A DNA stretch of 64,000 nt from Thermosipho ferrireducens (GTDB lineage Bacteria; Thermotogota; Thermotogae; Thermotogales; Fervidobacteriaceae), in contig NZ_CP071446.1 in NCBI RefSeq assembly GCF_017358165.1, forward strand, positions 1,488,001 to 1,552,000. The letters run 5' to 3'. Each line of letters begins with the position of its first letter. Position 1 is the first letter of the stretch. The notes below the pieces were generated by a model. It saw only the letters and a program-made list of their open reading frames with translations. It was not told where the DNA came from and did no database searches. Both the position numbers and the translations under genes were made by a program. Shown here piece after piece: positions 25,381-35,008 of this stretch.

Positions 25381-25733
25381 CCTGATTCCTCCTTTGGGAT
25401 GGAACTGCGCTTGAAAATGTTAAACCAAGTTTTAATAAGACTTTCCCCAAAAAAGCATTAAATTCAAGAACAATTTCTGAACGTGAAAAAATTCTCCTGT
25501 AGTCTTTTCTCATTGTGCTGATATTATACCAAAAAGACGTGATTTTAAGCAAACGTCTAAAAATAATAAAACAATTTTAATAAATAAGGAAGCGTACAAT
25601 AAAAACAAAAAGTATTGCAAAAGTTTATACAATACCCTGAAAAAGAAGAACAAAGACAACATTTTACAACCAAAACTATTTTCTGTTCTTGTGTTATAAT
25701 TATTTTGGAAAAATAAAAAGGAAGTGGCTGAAA
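25381..25733. other. Divergent intergenic region of about 350 bases
   Basis: Contains the minus-strand promoter at 25523-25552 and an untranslated leader of about 135 bases to the UbiA-type start, and a plus-strand TATAAT (25695-25700) that could serve the truncated methylase. A weak palindrome GTATTG/CAATAC occurs near 25613-25636. Nothing else seen. Confidence 0.5.
25523..25552 (-). promoter_or_regulatory. Promoter of the prenyl-lipid cluster
   Basis: On the minus strand TTGCTT (25552-25547), 18-base spacer, TATAAT (25528-25523). Start expected near 25516. Confidence 0.7.
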
Positions 25734-25871
25734 ATGGATTACGTGTTATTTCCAGACGTACATGTTAAGTATAATGACACTAATGCTAAACCGTTTCTAA
25801 AATGGGCTGGTGGAAAATCTCAATTAATAGGTGAATTATATAAAAGATTACCAAAAGGTAAAACTGCATGA
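25734..25871 (+). pseudogene. Truncated Dam-type DNA adenine methylase (N-terminal 45 residues)
   Basis: AAGGAAGTGG precedes an ATG, and the product reads KPFLKWAGGKSQLI near residue 20, the first conserved block (AdoMet-binding motif I) of class-D12 N6-adenine methylases such as Dam and DpnM. The frame stops after LPKGKTA, before the DPPY catalytic motif, so the product cannot methylate. No C-terminal remainder is recognisable nearby; an unrelated nuclease gene comes next on the other strand. It is most likely a deletion remnant of a restriction-modification locus. Confidence 0.8.
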
Positions 25872-25925
25872 GAGATGTTCAAAAATGATCTTATAGTAAA
25901 TTGTTGACTACTAACAATTTTGTTC

Positions 25926-26897
25926 TTATACAATCGTAAATTTTAACATTTTTAAAAGCTCTTCGAATGAATAAACGTCATTAATGTCTAAATCTTCAAA
26001 ATAGTATCTCACGTAAACAATATTATTATCCTTTAAGTGTATTAATTTTGGAAGATCCTTAGCAATTAAAACCCCTCCGAGAGCTTCTTTCCCAAACTGG
26101 TTCAAATAATTTTGCAATTGTTTAATATCGTTTGTAGTAACTTTTCCTGTCTTAACTTCTACTAATATATACCTGTTTATAGCTATTGGGTACTTTAGTT
26201 TTATAAAAATGTCAACAAATCCTTCAGGTAGGGCTTTTTCGCCTAAAATTTCAAAATCATCTATAGAAAAACTTTCTTTAAAAGCTTCTAAAATATCTTT
26301 TAGTAAGAAATTTTTTATTTTTTTACGTATTAGAGATTGAAGAATAAGTTCGTGAAAACTAAATTTAAATGGTATTTCTTCATTTTCTTTGCTGAAAACT
26401 ATCTTGGGAGTAAACGTTTCGGAATTAATTTCCAAAGTTTCTGGATTTCCTTTGTTTATTTTTCCAAAACTTGAAACGTTGTGTAATGTTGTTAGATCAG
26501 CTTGAAAATGAGTCTTCCTATATCCTCCTCTTAATAATAAATTTTCAGCTACATACGAAAACTCAGCTCTTACTAATGATTCATCTAAACTTCTTACTTT
26601 TTCTAAATATAATCTAAACGGGAAATAGTATATTCTACCTGAACTTTTGAATTTTATTAAAGGCCAAGGAGGAAGTTGATCTGCATTTTTAAAAGCCATT
26701 TTTTTAGTAACACGATATAAGTCTTTTATTTTTGCGCCGTAAAGAAAAGAAATATAATCTCCTATATTTATGTCAGAGTATGTCCAAAATCCGTTGATAC
26801 TATTTGTAAATCCAGCTATAGCATATTTTCTACACAATTCAAGATTATTACTATTTGAAACAGAAATTAAGAAATAATTAATTTCTGAATTTATCAT
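25926..26897 (-). CDS. EVE-like domain fused to NucS-like PD-(D/E)xK nuclease
   Basis: A 323-residue protein. Residues about 6-103 look like an EVE/PUA-type reader domain: W near 38, [18 protein letters not shown] and a final [11 protein letters not shown] strand. These domains bind modified bases. Residues about 180-323 resemble the NucS/DUF91 nuclease: VDI with Asp229, then Glu247 and Lys249 in LVEVKTGK (the D...E-x-K triad), followed by the [12 protein letters not shown] helix. The combination suggests a modification-dependent restriction enzyme. It is convergent with the truncated Dam-type methylase, separated by 54 bases. AGGTGATAAA precedes the ATG. Family assignment is by eye. Confidence 0.7.
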   Translation of the reverse strand: MINSEINYFLISVSNSNNLELCRKYAIAGFTNSINGFWTYSDINIGDYISFLYGAKIKDLYRVTKKMAFKNADQLPPWPLIKFKSSGRIYYFPFRLYLEKVRSLDESLVRAEFSYVAENLLLRGGYRKTHFQADLTTLHNVSSFGKINKGNPETLEINSETFTPKIVFSKENEEIPFKFSFHELILQSLIRKKIKNFLLKDILEAFKESFSIDDFEILGEKALPEGFVDIFIKLKYPIAINRYILVEVKTGKVTTNDIKQLQNYLNQFGKEALGGVLIAKDLPKLIHLKDNNIVYVRYYFEDLDINDVYSFEELLKMLKFTIV

Positions 26898-27389
26898 TTT
26901 ATCACCTACATTTTTAATAAATTTCCAGATATTAAAAAGTAAACCTTATATTTCTTTTAATTCTTTGAAAAAATAAATTCTTTAAGCAAAAAAGATAATT
27001 TTTTAGATGTTTTATAATGGCCTTTTTTAATCATTATAGCATGCTTTACAAGAAATATTTCTAATTACTTTTAGAAAAGTTGAAGTATCTATTGTCATTT
27101 CCATGTCTTTCGACAACATTATTAATTATATTGAATTTTTCTACTTCTTCAAAAATTCTTTCATATTTACTTGATCTAAAAGATTTTTTTAAATCACATG
27201 GTTGTTATTGGAAATAAAGTGCGCGAAAAAAATATAAAAAAATTATTTAAACTTAATTTTTGTGATATAATCTTTCTCGTACGGTTTGGCAATTATAAAA
27301 GAGTTGTGTATCAGTGATTAATAGATGATTATTTTTTAATTTATGTTGTTAAGAATAAATCTACTTTTTTTAAAAAGGGGGGGAGTTTA
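26898..27389. other. About 490 bases without an intact gene
   Basis: Very AT-rich. It holds a short minus-strand open stretch (27061-27204, listed separately) and, at 27266-27271, a TATAAT box that may serve the hydrolase/membrane gene downstream. GGGGGGGAG lies just before that start. Confidence 0.5.
27061..27204 (-). pseudogene. Possible C-terminal fragment of an unknown protein
   Basis: Open without a start codon for 47 codons ending in TAG. The peptide has protein-like composition (YERIFEEVEKFNIINN, then VVERHGNDNRYFNF), unlike the surrounding AT-rich noise, so it may be the tail of a deleted gene. I do not recognise the family. Confidence 0.25.
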
Positions 27390-29435
27390 ATGAGTACAAG
27401 TAGGAAAGACAATGTCAAAAAGTTACTTGTGATATCATTAGTCCTGATAATTCTGGGAAGTTTTTTGGCTCATATGTTTAACACTTCGTTTTATAAAGTC
27501 AAAGTTACCCGCATTAAATTTAAGACGGAAAACGGTACACTCTCTGGGTTACTTTACATGCCCAAAGATGCAAATTCCAACAATCCTAAACCCACCATAA
27601 TTACAACTCACGGTTATTTAAATTCTGCCGAAATGCAAGATGCGGGAGCAATTGAAATGTCAAGAAGAGGGTTTATAGTTCTTGCACTTGATATGTATGA
27701 ACATGGCCATTCTTTGTATGGGAAAGAATATAAAGCTTCCAGTGCATTCTTTACTTTTTGGCCTGTAAGTTTGTATGACGCTGTACAATACATGTACAAA
27801 CAAAATTATGTTTTGAAGGATGAAAAAGGAAATGGAATCATAGCAGTGGCAGGACATTCAATGGGTGGTTTTTCAACGACTATGGCAATTGTAAGAGATG
27901 AACAAGACTTTGCACAAACAGGTATTAGAAAAATATATGCTGGATTACCGATGGCTTCAGATTATAGTATTTCAAGTTATATTGGAGTTACCGCTGATGT
28001 GGCATTCCAAGCATACGGTCCTAGACCAATTGGAATTGTAGCTGCACATTATGATGATTTTTTCTTTGATCCAGAAGCCAGAAAAACTGGTGAAACAGTT
28101 GTTTTTAAAGATTATATTAAAACAACTGAAGGACAAGCCTTTTTGGGTAATCCTCCAGCTCCAAAACAAGATACCTTCTATACTTTAAAAAACGGATCAA
28201 TAAGAGTAATTTTTGAACCATATGAAATTCATCCATGGAATCATTTCTCTTATACCACAACAGGTCACCAAATTGAGTTTTATTCCCGTGCATTTGCAAA
28301 GTATGCTGATTTACTAAATCTTGATTTATCAAAAACAAACCAAATTTGGTTTTTAAAAGAATATTCAGAATTCATTGCATTAATTGGATTCTTTATGTTG
28401 CCAATTGCATTAATTTTATTACTTATAAAATTACCATTTTTTTCTTTGTCAAAAACTACACCTGTTGAAATATTTAAAGGCTCCATCTCCAAAAAATCGG
28501 GTATCGTTTTATGGAGTTTAACCATATTCGCTATATCATTCCCCGCATTATTCTTTCCAACATTGATGGATAAAACAGGATTAGGTATGGCTATTTTAAA
28601 ATATGCTTCGATAACATTAATGATTGCTGCAACTGTGATAGGACTAATCGTTGCATTTAAAAGAAAAGAAAAAGCAAAATCTACAATCTTGGGAACAATC
28701 TTAATAATCTTAGCAAATTTAAGTTTGTTATTAACTATTATTTACTCAAATAAGATGTTTAAACTAAATAGTTATTTTAATCAACCAACAACCAATCAAA
28801 TTCTTTACTGGGCAATTGTTGTTGCCGAAGTAGTATTGATAATAGAATTAATTAATTACTTTACTATAAAGAAACCTGCAGGTGCAAATTCTAAACAATA
28901 TGGTTTTTTGGTAAACCCAAAAACAATTGTTGCTTCGTTAATTACTGTAATTTTCGCAGTCTTTTTGTCATATTTAGTTCTTTACATTGTAGACGCCGTA
29001 TTTAAAACCGATTTTAGGATATGGACCTGGGCAGTAAAAACGTTTGAAACATGGCATCTAAGTGCTGCACTTAGATATATACCCCTTTATTTTATATTCT
29101 ATTTTGTTATGACTGTAGTCGTAAATGCTCTATCTAATCAATTTAAAGGATGGAAAGGATACGTGATTGCTTTTGTTCAAATGTTTGGGGGACTAGTAGT
29201 CTATTTATCGCTTCACTATGGACTACTCTTTGCAACTGGAAGAGCATTTTGCCCTGATCAATCACTAACAAGTATATTGTTATTTGCACTTATTCCAACT
29301 TTATTAGTTGCAACTGTTTATATGAAATACTTATTTAAGAAAACTGGAAATGTGTACACTGCTGCTTTTTTAAATGCCATTTTAATGACAATGATTACAG
29401 CAGCAAATACAATTACATACGTTAATTTAAAATGA
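27390..29435 (+). CDS. Alpha/beta-hydrolase fused to a polytopic membrane domain
   Basis: A 681-residue protein. An N-terminal membrane anchor (about 11-30) is followed by an alpha/beta-hydrolase domain: TTHGYLNS (oxyanion region, 72-79) and nucleophile elbow GHSMGG with Ser157. The His is probably within IHPWNH (about 280), a plausible but unproven choice. From about residue 325 the protein has some nine membrane segments with no motif I know. The hydrolase should lie outside the membrane if the first segment is an uncleaved anchor. Could act on lipids or cell-wall polymer. Ribosome site GGGGGGGAG precedes the ATG, and a clear terminator follows. Confidence 0.75.
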   Translation: MSTSRKDNVKKLLVISLVLIILGSFLAHMFNTSFYKVKVTRIKFKTENGTLSGLLYMPKDANSNNPKPTIITTHGYLNSAEMQDAGAIEMSRRGFIVLALDMYEHGHSLYGKEYKASSAFFTFWPVSLYDAVQYMYKQNYVLKDEKGNGIIAVAGHSMGGFSTTMAIVRDEQDFAQTGIRKIYAGLPMASDYSISSYIGVTADVAFQAYGPRPIGIVAAHYDDFFFDPEARKTGETVVFKDYIKTTEGQAFLGNPPAPKQDTFYTLKNGSIRVIFEPYEIHPWNHFSYTTTGHQIEFYSRAFAKYADLLNLDLSKTNQIWFLKEYSEFIALIGFFMLPIALILLLIKLPFFSLSKTTPVEIFKGSISKKSGIVLWSLTIFAISFPALFFPTLMDKTGLGMAILKYASITLMIAATVIGLIVAFKRKEKAKSTILGTILIILANLSLLLTIIYSNKMFKLNSYFNQPTTNQILYWAIVVAEVVLIIELINYFTIKKPAGANSKQYGFLVNPKTIVASLITVIFAVFLSYLVLYIVDAVFKTDFRIWTWAVKTFETWHLSAALRYIPLYFIFYFVMTVVVNALSNQFKGWKGYVIAFVQMFGGLVVYLSLHYGLLFATGRAFCPDQSLTSILLFALIPTLLVATVYMKYLFKKTGNVYTAAFLNAILMTMITAANTITYVNLK

Positions 29436-29491
29436 TTTCGTGATTTACTATTACCAAAGTTAACAGTATTTGCTAGACTATAAAAATGATG

Positions 29492-29527
29492 GCCATATGT
29501 CAATAGGAATTGGCATATGGCTTTTTT
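29492..29527 (+). terminator. Terminator of the hydrolase/membrane gene
   Basis: GCCATATG and CATATGGC extend inward by five more pairs (one G-U) around AGGA, followed by six T. The gap 29436-29751 holds nothing else I can identify. Confidence 0.85.
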
Positions 29528-29751
29528 GTTTTAGAAATGTAGACATAGCAACAGTAAAACAAACCAAACAAGGAACTTAAAATGTAAAGAAAGGAAAGGC
29601 AACAAAAGAGCAAAATTAGAAAATTAATAAAATTAATTGCAAGGAATTCTGGGGCTTGCATTGTAAAAGACATCCAAAATATATTTTAATATTTAACTAA
29701 AATGTTGTTCTCATATCTTTTAAATTTTACCCTATGCCTACAACCTCACTT

Positions 29752-30543
29752 TCAATCTAACAATCCCACAAAAACAGCAAATCTTTTGTGTGTTTTTTCT
29801 TTTCTATATGAATAAAAATACTCAGTATTTACATATGTATCAATCATTGAATTTTCAATATTTATAATTCCAACCTCTTTTAATTGAATTTCCGCTATCT
29901 TCCACAAATCAATATATACTTTCCCATCTTTTAGTTTCACTATTTGATTTCCATATTTTTTTATAAATTTTTCTGCAACATCCGTTCCAACCTCAAAACT
30001 TTCTGGCCCAATTGATGGCCCTATACTTACAAAAATATCCTGGGGTGCACAATTAAATATATCAACCATTCTCATAATTAAGTTTTTTGGTGTTTCAATT
30101 AAAGTTCCACGCCATCCTGAATGTACAACACCTACAACATTTTTAATAGGATCATATGCGATTATAGGCATACAATCAGCATATTTCGTAACCAGGAAAA
30201 TACCTCTTGTGCTGGTCATTAATCCATCTGTCCCTTTTATTACGTTATTCCAATATACTCCAGTTAAATATGATTCATCAATATATTCAACTTTTTTACC
30301 ATGAACTTGATTAGTAAAAACCATTCTATTCAAATCAAGTTCCAATTTATCAGATAACAGGTTATAATGTTCTTGAAAATTTTCATTATTAAATGACAAA
30401 TCTAGGTCTTTAATATCAGTATTTCCCACTTTAATCTTTCTTGTAGTAATAAAATGGTTTAAATTTTTAAACTGAAACAATAATCTCGATTGACAGATTG
30501 TTATACCATTTACATCTTTACAAATATAATTTCCTATTTGCAT
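29752..30543 (-). CDS. Laccase-domain protein (YfiH/PgeF type purine nucleoside hydrolase/oxidoreductase)
   Basis: A 263-residue protein of the multicopper polyphenol oxidoreductase (DUF152) family. The zinc/copper ligands are His81 (VHGKKV), Cys124 (YADCMP) and His141 (VVHSGWRG), with the family signature HSGWRG. Members were called laccases but several act on purine nucleosides. Cytoplasmic. Length and motifs are complete. It precedes the MFS gene in the minus direction of transcription by 17 bases, so the two may be cotranscribed from the MFS side. Confidence 0.9.
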   Translation of the reverse strand: MQIGNYICKDVNGITICQSRLLFQFKNLNHFITTRKIKVGNTDIKDLDLSFNNENFQEHYNLLSDKLELDLNRMVFTNQVHGKKVEYIDESYLTGVYWNNVIKGTDGLMTSTRGIFLVTKYADCMPIIAYDPIKNVVGVVHSGWRGTLIETPKNLIMRMVDIFNCAPQDIFVSIGPSIGPESFEVGTDVAEKFIKKYGNQIVKLKDGKVYIDLWKIAEIQLKEVGIINIENSMIDTYVNTEYFYSYRKEKTHKRFAVFVGLLD

Positions 30544-30560
30544 ATTTTCCTCCCTAATAT

Positions 30561-31772
30561 TTATTTTTTACTGATATATTTAAACTTCTTACTTTTCAAA
30601 TTTACAGCTACGTTTATTATACTAAAAATTAAGATTACTATTGATAACGTTTTAAATGAACTTTTAAATGAAAATAAATCAGCAAACTTACCGAAAAGTG
30701 GAAAGATTATAATCATATAAAAGCTATAAACCATTGAACACATTGAAAGAATAGTTGCTCTTTTTTCACTAGGTATGTTTTTGTTAACAAAGTCATTATA
30801 AACGATAAACAGTATTCCAACAATTCCACTCATTAATATATTGAAAATGTATGGTGCCTTTGATACTAAACCAAAGGACAATAAAGAATAAATCAAAGGC
30901 AATACCATTAATATTACTTTTAACCCTATTCTTTTTTCAATTCTGTGTGAAAAATATGACATAGTAGCACTAAATAGACCTGATATTGCCATTATTATCC
31001 CTATTTCAAACTGATTAAACCCAATTGATAAAAAATAATTTTGTAAATAAAAAAACAAAGTAGTTCCAACTACAAACATACCTTCTATAAAAAAGATTAA
31101 ATATAAGACATCCTTTCTGTTTTTTAAATATTTTAAACTTTCATATGCATTTTTAAAAACAGCTTTCAATGATTTTATTTGATGTTCTTCTTTTATTTTA
31201 GGTTCTTTAAATGTTAATGATTGAATAATTGCAATTAATCCTAAAATAATTACATAAATAAAAACCAGCTCATATTTTATTTTCGCAATATATCCACCTA
31301 ATACATATCCACTAATCATACCTATTTGAGTTATTAATTCAATTTTTCCGGCAATCTTCATATATTCATTTTTCCGTTTTATTTCTTTTAAAGAATCATA
31401 TATTAAGGCCTGTCCAGCACCAGATTCTAAATTATACGATAAAGCCATTAAGGACATAGCTATAGCAAAATTATAAAAATTGTTTCCATATAACATTGTT
31501 ATATTAGATACAACCCACATTATTCTGCCTAATGTTCTACTTGTTTTTCTTCCAAAAATGTCAGCTATAGCACCTGTTGGAACCTCCATTAAAAATGAAG
31601 TAATATGGAATATCCCCTCTAATATTCCTATCTGGGTTAAACTCATTCCTTTATATGCTAAATAGAGCATCCACACGGTAGAAATTAAATTAAAGTTACT
31701 CAAAAAAGTATAAACAAATTCTCTGTTAATATTCTTTTTTAGCTGAGTTGTATATCTAATATCTTTCTCCAT
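30561..31772 (-). CDS. Major facilitator superfamily transporter
   Basis: A 403-residue membrane protein with 12 predicted segments. The loop-2 motif between segments 2 and 3 reads TGAIADIFGRKTSRTLG, the G-x-x-x-D-x-x-G-R-K-x-x type signature of MFS carriers; the matching loop 8-9 sequence is weaker. Substrate unknown; drug/sugar efflux-like members look alike. AAAGGTGATAGAAA precedes the ATG. The gene lies upstream of the laccase-domain gene in the same orientation. It is full length. Confidence 0.88.
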   Translation of the reverse strand: MEKDIRYTTQLKKNINREFVYTFLSNFNLISTVWMLYLAYKGMSLTQIGILEGIFHITSFLMEVPTGAIADIFGRKTSRTLGRIMWVVSNITMLYGNNFYNFAIAMSLMALSYNLESGAGQALIYDSLKEIKRKNEYMKIAGKIELITQIGMISGYVLGGYIAKIKYELVFIYVIILGLIAIIQSLTFKEPKIKEEHQIKSLKAVFKNAYESLKYLKNRKDVLYLIFFIEGMFVVGTTLFFYLQNYFLSIGFNQFEIGIIMAISGLFSATMSYFSHRIEKRIGLKVILMVLPLIYSLLSFGLVSKAPYIFNILMSGIVGILFIVYNDFVNKNIPSEKRATILSMCSMVYSFYMIIIFPLFGKFADLFSFKSSFKTLSIVILIFSIINVAVNLKSKKFKYISKK

Positions 31773-31813
31773 TTTCTATCACCTTTAATTATTTTAAAAT
31801 TTTTGTGTATATT

Positions 31814-31848
31814 TAAAATAAAAAAAACCCGAAAAGCTCAGTTTTCGG
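31814..31848 (-). terminator. Terminator of the C69 peptidase gene
   Basis: On the minus strand CCGAAAA pairs with TTTTCGG around CTGAGC, followed by G and a run of eight T. Confidence 0.8.
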
Positions 31849-31898
31849 TGCTTAAAAAACATTAAATTCAAAAAATAATCCCGAAAAAAGAACTTTTT

Positions 31899-33029
31899 TC
31901 ATAAAAACTTACTAATTAACTTTTCTTCCTCTTTCCAAATTTCTTCAATGTTTCCTTCATTCCATTCCATATTTAAAGCTCTTTTTTCAAGTTTATCTCT
32001 TTGAAGTATAAACTCATTAGCAAGAGTCTTATTTTTTGAAAGTTCTAAAACTAATTTTCTTCTCTTTTGCCAGTATTTAATAGCTTTTCTTGTTTCATTT
32101 TCAGAAAATAAAAATTTGCCATTAAATAAAAGTGGTTTATAAACTGATAAACAAGGGCGAGGACTTAATGTAGCAAAAATTTGTATTTCTCCATCTTTTA
32201 ATTTAACCACAATACTTCCAGTTGTTTCACTTGATATCAAACTCCAGGCATGCATACAAATATTTTTCATTGAACCATTGAATATATTTTTTGAGTTTGT
32301 ATGTATTCTGGTTATTTTAAAAACATTATTTAAGTCTATATTACCTCTTCTCTTTCTTAATTCTTCACGTGTTAAAGCTCTTCTAAAATCACCTGAAGCA
32401 ACTTTTGCAATCAGTCTTCTTTCAAAAGTTGCTTTGAAATCTATATCTTTTCCTACAGATGATTTAAAATGGTCTTTTTTAATACTCAATGAGTTGGAAA
32501 TTGAATCAAAATCTTTTATTTCTTTTACTGCCCATTCCCTTCCTGCTGTTTCAAGAACAAATGCTTTATTAAAATCAACTATCATATATGAATTATCATA
32601 TGTTAAATTCTTTTTATACCCGCATTTTCCACCCTGGCCATATTGCTTAAGTAACTTAATTATAACTTCAACTGCTTCTTCTGTATTTTTTGATCTTTCA
32701 AGTGCAAGTCTAACATAATCCATACCAATTAAAGATTCTTCTTTTGAAATTAATTTTGTAAATACTGCTTCATTTCCAATCACCACCCCATACTCATTAA
32801 TTCCCATTTCTGCGCCCCATATCCAGGATGGTTTAAAAAGCATACATGCATATGTCTCAGGAACCTGATCAACTTCAATGTATGTACATTTTACTTTCTT
32901 TTCATTATGTTTTTTTCTTTCAACAAAAATACCAATATGAGGTTCAGCAGGTTCTCTATCACTGTTTTTTGCAAATATTATTGAATTATCCTTTGTTACA
33001 TTTGACAATGCTACAAAAGTATCGCACAT
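31899..33029 (-). CDS. C69-family peptidase (secernin/PepD-like)
   Basis: About 376 residues. Start set at ATG 33029 because the next codon gives Cys2 (MCDTFVAL), the N-terminal nucleophile that defines this Ntn-hydrolase family. An upstream reading would bury it. FAKNSDREPAEPH (about 18-30) is the conserved block after the nucleophile, and WGAEMGINEYGVVIGNEAVFT follows. The enzyme cleaves small peptides; in the secernin group function is less clear. It would require autocatalytic removal of Met1 only. It is 37 bases downstream of the AAA ATPase gene, probably one transcript, and ends at a terminator. Confidence 0.85.
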   Translation of the reverse strand: MCDTFVALSNVTKDNSIIFAKNSDREPAEPHIGIFVERKKHNEKKVKCTYIEVDQVPETYACMLFKPSWIWGAEMGINEYGVVIGNEAVFTKLISKEESLIGMDYVRLALERSKNTEEAVEVIIKLLKQYGQGGKCGYKKNLTYDNSYMIVDFNKAFVLETAGREWAVKEIKDFDSISNSLSIKKDHFKSSVGKDIDFKATFERRLIAKVASGDFRRALTREELRKRRGNIDLNNVFKITRIHTNSKNIFNGSMKNICMHAWSLISSETTGSIVVKLKDGEIQIFATLSPRPCLSVYKPLLFNGKFLFSENETRKAIKYWQKRRKLVLELSKNKTLANEFILQRDKLEKRALNMEWNEGNIEEIWKEEEKLISKFL

Positions 33030-33066
33030 GTGATTTCCCCCACTTTTGAGAAAGTTGAAAAATAGA

Positions 33067-34233
33067 TTAATATTGAAATCCAATCAACCATAAAGGTATA
33101 GAGTTTTTAACGGGAACTTCTATATCATCTCTTAAAACAAAATCTGCATTTTTTCTTTTTTTATTTTTGCCTCCAACTTCAATAAGAACGTTATCAATAA
33201 GAAAATCTCCATACTCTTCACTTTTTGAAGCATAAACATCTTTTCCAGCTTCTGAAAACAAAGTAGCTACATATGCTTCTCTTACATTACCAATCTCACC
33301 ATTAAATATTTTGTATGTACCTGGATCATACAAAAATATTTTTGAACCTGCTGAATTTAATTTAAAATCTCTTTCTTTTCTAATAATTCTAATTACATTA
33401 ACAGTTTCAAGTGCGTTTATTAGTTGATATAATTTTTCTTTTCCTATACCAAATTCCCTGCATAATGAATTTATTACAAGCCTTGGAATTTTCGAAATTG
33501 CCAGATATCCAACAATTGCATTTAAAATTCTCAAATGATTTTCACGTAATTGTGGAATTAGAAATAGAACATCTGCCTGTATGGATTTTTCAATAATTTT
33601 AAGTAGTTTGTTTTCATACATATTTGTACCTTCCAAAAATACGGGCCTAAATCCATGGTCCAAGTAATCGTAATAATATTTTAGAATATTTATTTCGGAA
33701 ATAATCGTTTTTACATCTTCAAATTCATATTCAAAAGGATTTATCACAGGGAATAATTTACCTGTAGTTAAATATATATATTCTCTTAAAGACAGCAAAG
33801 GCATGTGTATAATTGGAAAGCGCCTTGAAAGATCAGCCACTCCTTTCTGCAGCACTATGCTACTGCTATCGCTTACCCAAACAATTTTTTCAGGAAAAAC
33901 ATCGTAAATACCTTTTAAATGCATACTCCAATTATTAGCAAAATGTATTTCATCAATGAAAACACTATCATATCCCTTTAAAAACACCGCTTCAACTAAA
34001 TCAAACAGCGGAACAGTTGAAACAATTGGATTATCAACAGAAATATAAAGAGCATTTCTTTCTTTTATATTTTTTAGCAAAAAAGTAGTTTTACCAGTAC
34101 CACGCGGCCCTACAATCATTATATTTTTTGCATCTGGTATAGTATCAAAAAACGGCCTGTAATTTTTAGGCAATAAAAATAATAGCCTTTCTTGAAACTT
34201 CTCAAGTCTTACAATTATTTCATCCAGAATCAT
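33067..34233 (-). CDS. AAA ATPase with DUF4143-like C-terminal domain
   Basis: A 388-residue ATPase. Walker A GPRGTGKTT at 42-50 (I-M-I-V before it), Walker B VFIDEIHF, then a winged-helix-like linker (about 225-290) and a C-terminal domain with the E-V-G-G-K segment (VLIEVGGKNKKRKNADFVLRDDIEVPVKN) typical of AAA_14/DUF4143 proteins. That domain looks like a degenerate PD-(D/E)xK fold. Function of the family is not settled. CAGGAGGATAAT precedes the ATG. It appears to be repressed from the two operators upstream. A decayed fragment of a close relative lies at 46985-47062. Confidence 0.85.
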   Translation of the reverse strand: MILDEIIVRLEKFQERLLFLLPKNYRPFFDTIPDAKNIMIVGPRGTGKTTFLLKNIKERNALYISVDNPIVSTVPLFDLVEAVFLKGYDSVFIDEIHFANNWSMHLKGIYDVFPEKIVWVSDSSSIVLQKGVADLSRRFPIIHMPLLSLREYIYLTTGKLFPVINPFEYEFEDVKTIISEINILKYYYDYLDHGFRPVFLEGTNMYENKLLKIIEKSIQADVLFLIPQLRENHLRILNAIVGYLAISKIPRLVINSLCREFGIGKEKLYQLINALETVNVIRIIRKERDFKLNSAGSKIFLYDPGTYKIFNGEIGNVREAYVATLFSEAGKDVYASKSEEYGDFLIDNVLIEVGGKNKKRKNADFVLRDDIEVPVKNSIPLWLIGFQY

Positions 34234-34250
34234 TTCATTATCCTCCTGAT

Positions 34251-34305
34251 GGTTCTAATACAGAACCAAATTAATATAAAATAGTTCTGCGGCAGAACCA
34301 TTATA
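34251..34305 (-). promoter_or_regulatory. Twin GTTCTnnnnnAGAAC operators and -10 box of the AAA ATPase gene
   Basis: GGTTCTaatacAGAACC (34251-34267) and GTTCTgcggcAGAAC (34284-34298) are two perfect inverted repeats with the same five-base spacing and centres 32 bases apart, three helical turns. A minus-strand TATAAT (34305-34300) precedes them. A dimeric or tetrameric repressor is implied. The regulator is unknown. Confidence 0.65.
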
Positions 34306-34341
34306 CCATAAATTTTTCGAAATGATTCAAAAATAAGACTT

Positions 34342-34459
34342 TCAATAGAAATATTAAGAAACATGAATGAAGAATGGATAATGAAAAGAAGGGAGCTTGA
34401 TATGGATGAATGATCATTATGGGATACAGGGAATTTTACAGCACTTTCTTGACAGAACC
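34342..34459 (+). mobile_element. IS256-family relic A (transposase tail and right end)
   Basis: The frame ending at 34413 reads MNEEWIMKRRELDMDE, matching the tail encoded in relic B (42594-42749) and the E-E-W-x(3)-R-R-Y type C terminus of IS256 transposases. 34435-34459 reads TTTACAGCACTTTCTTGACAGAACC, the same end as relic B in opposite orientation. The rest of the element is lost. Confidence 0.7.
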
Positions 34460-35008
34460 TGATTTTTTCAAGTACCTCTGAATATCTTTGAGGCTGAGGA
34501 ATAGTATGGAATCAAATATTTTTTACATTTTTCTCTTTTTCTTGTTAGATTCCATTTTTCAAGTCCTTGTTATCAACTCCATTTGCAACACCAATGTCAC
34601 TTGCTTGCGTTTATTCAAACATAATTGATTGTTTTTTTTTCAAAGCTTTTCATCATGAAAGAATTATCTTAAATGAAGAAATTGCAGTAATTTACACATT
34701 CAAAAGCAAGTTTTTTAAAAAACTCGACAATTTAAATTCAATTAATGATAATTAATGAATTTTTAGTTACAAAATCGTTGCTTCACAAAAAATGTGTTAT
34801 AATTTTTTCTAGTTAATATTGATAAATAAAACTACTGGCATAAATAACATAAAAGAGGTGAGAACAAATAATTACTTTTAATAGACCATTCTTTAAATCA
34901 CCAACAAAATCCTACAAATCTACATATCATTTTTCATTACAACGTTTATAATGTTTTTATCTTACTTGAATATGTTTTCAATACAATCATGTAGAAGAGG
35001 TGGTTGCT
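34460..35008. other. About 550 bases without a gene
   Basis: AT-rich. It includes a run of 62 codons open from 34567 that lacks a ribosome site and a protein-like composition, and a TATAAT at 34798-34803 without a well-spaced -35. AAGAGGTGG at 34995-35003 is the ribosome site of the next gene. Confidence 0.4.

Noticed and set aside
30561-31772. Laccase-domain and MFS genes as a single efflux/oxidase system
   Set aside because: The 17-base gap suggests cotranscription, but nothing ties their functions together, so no system is claimed.
34567-34755. Open frame of 62 codons on the plus strand
   Set aside because: No ribosome site, unremarkable composition, lies between relic A and the real gene at 35009.
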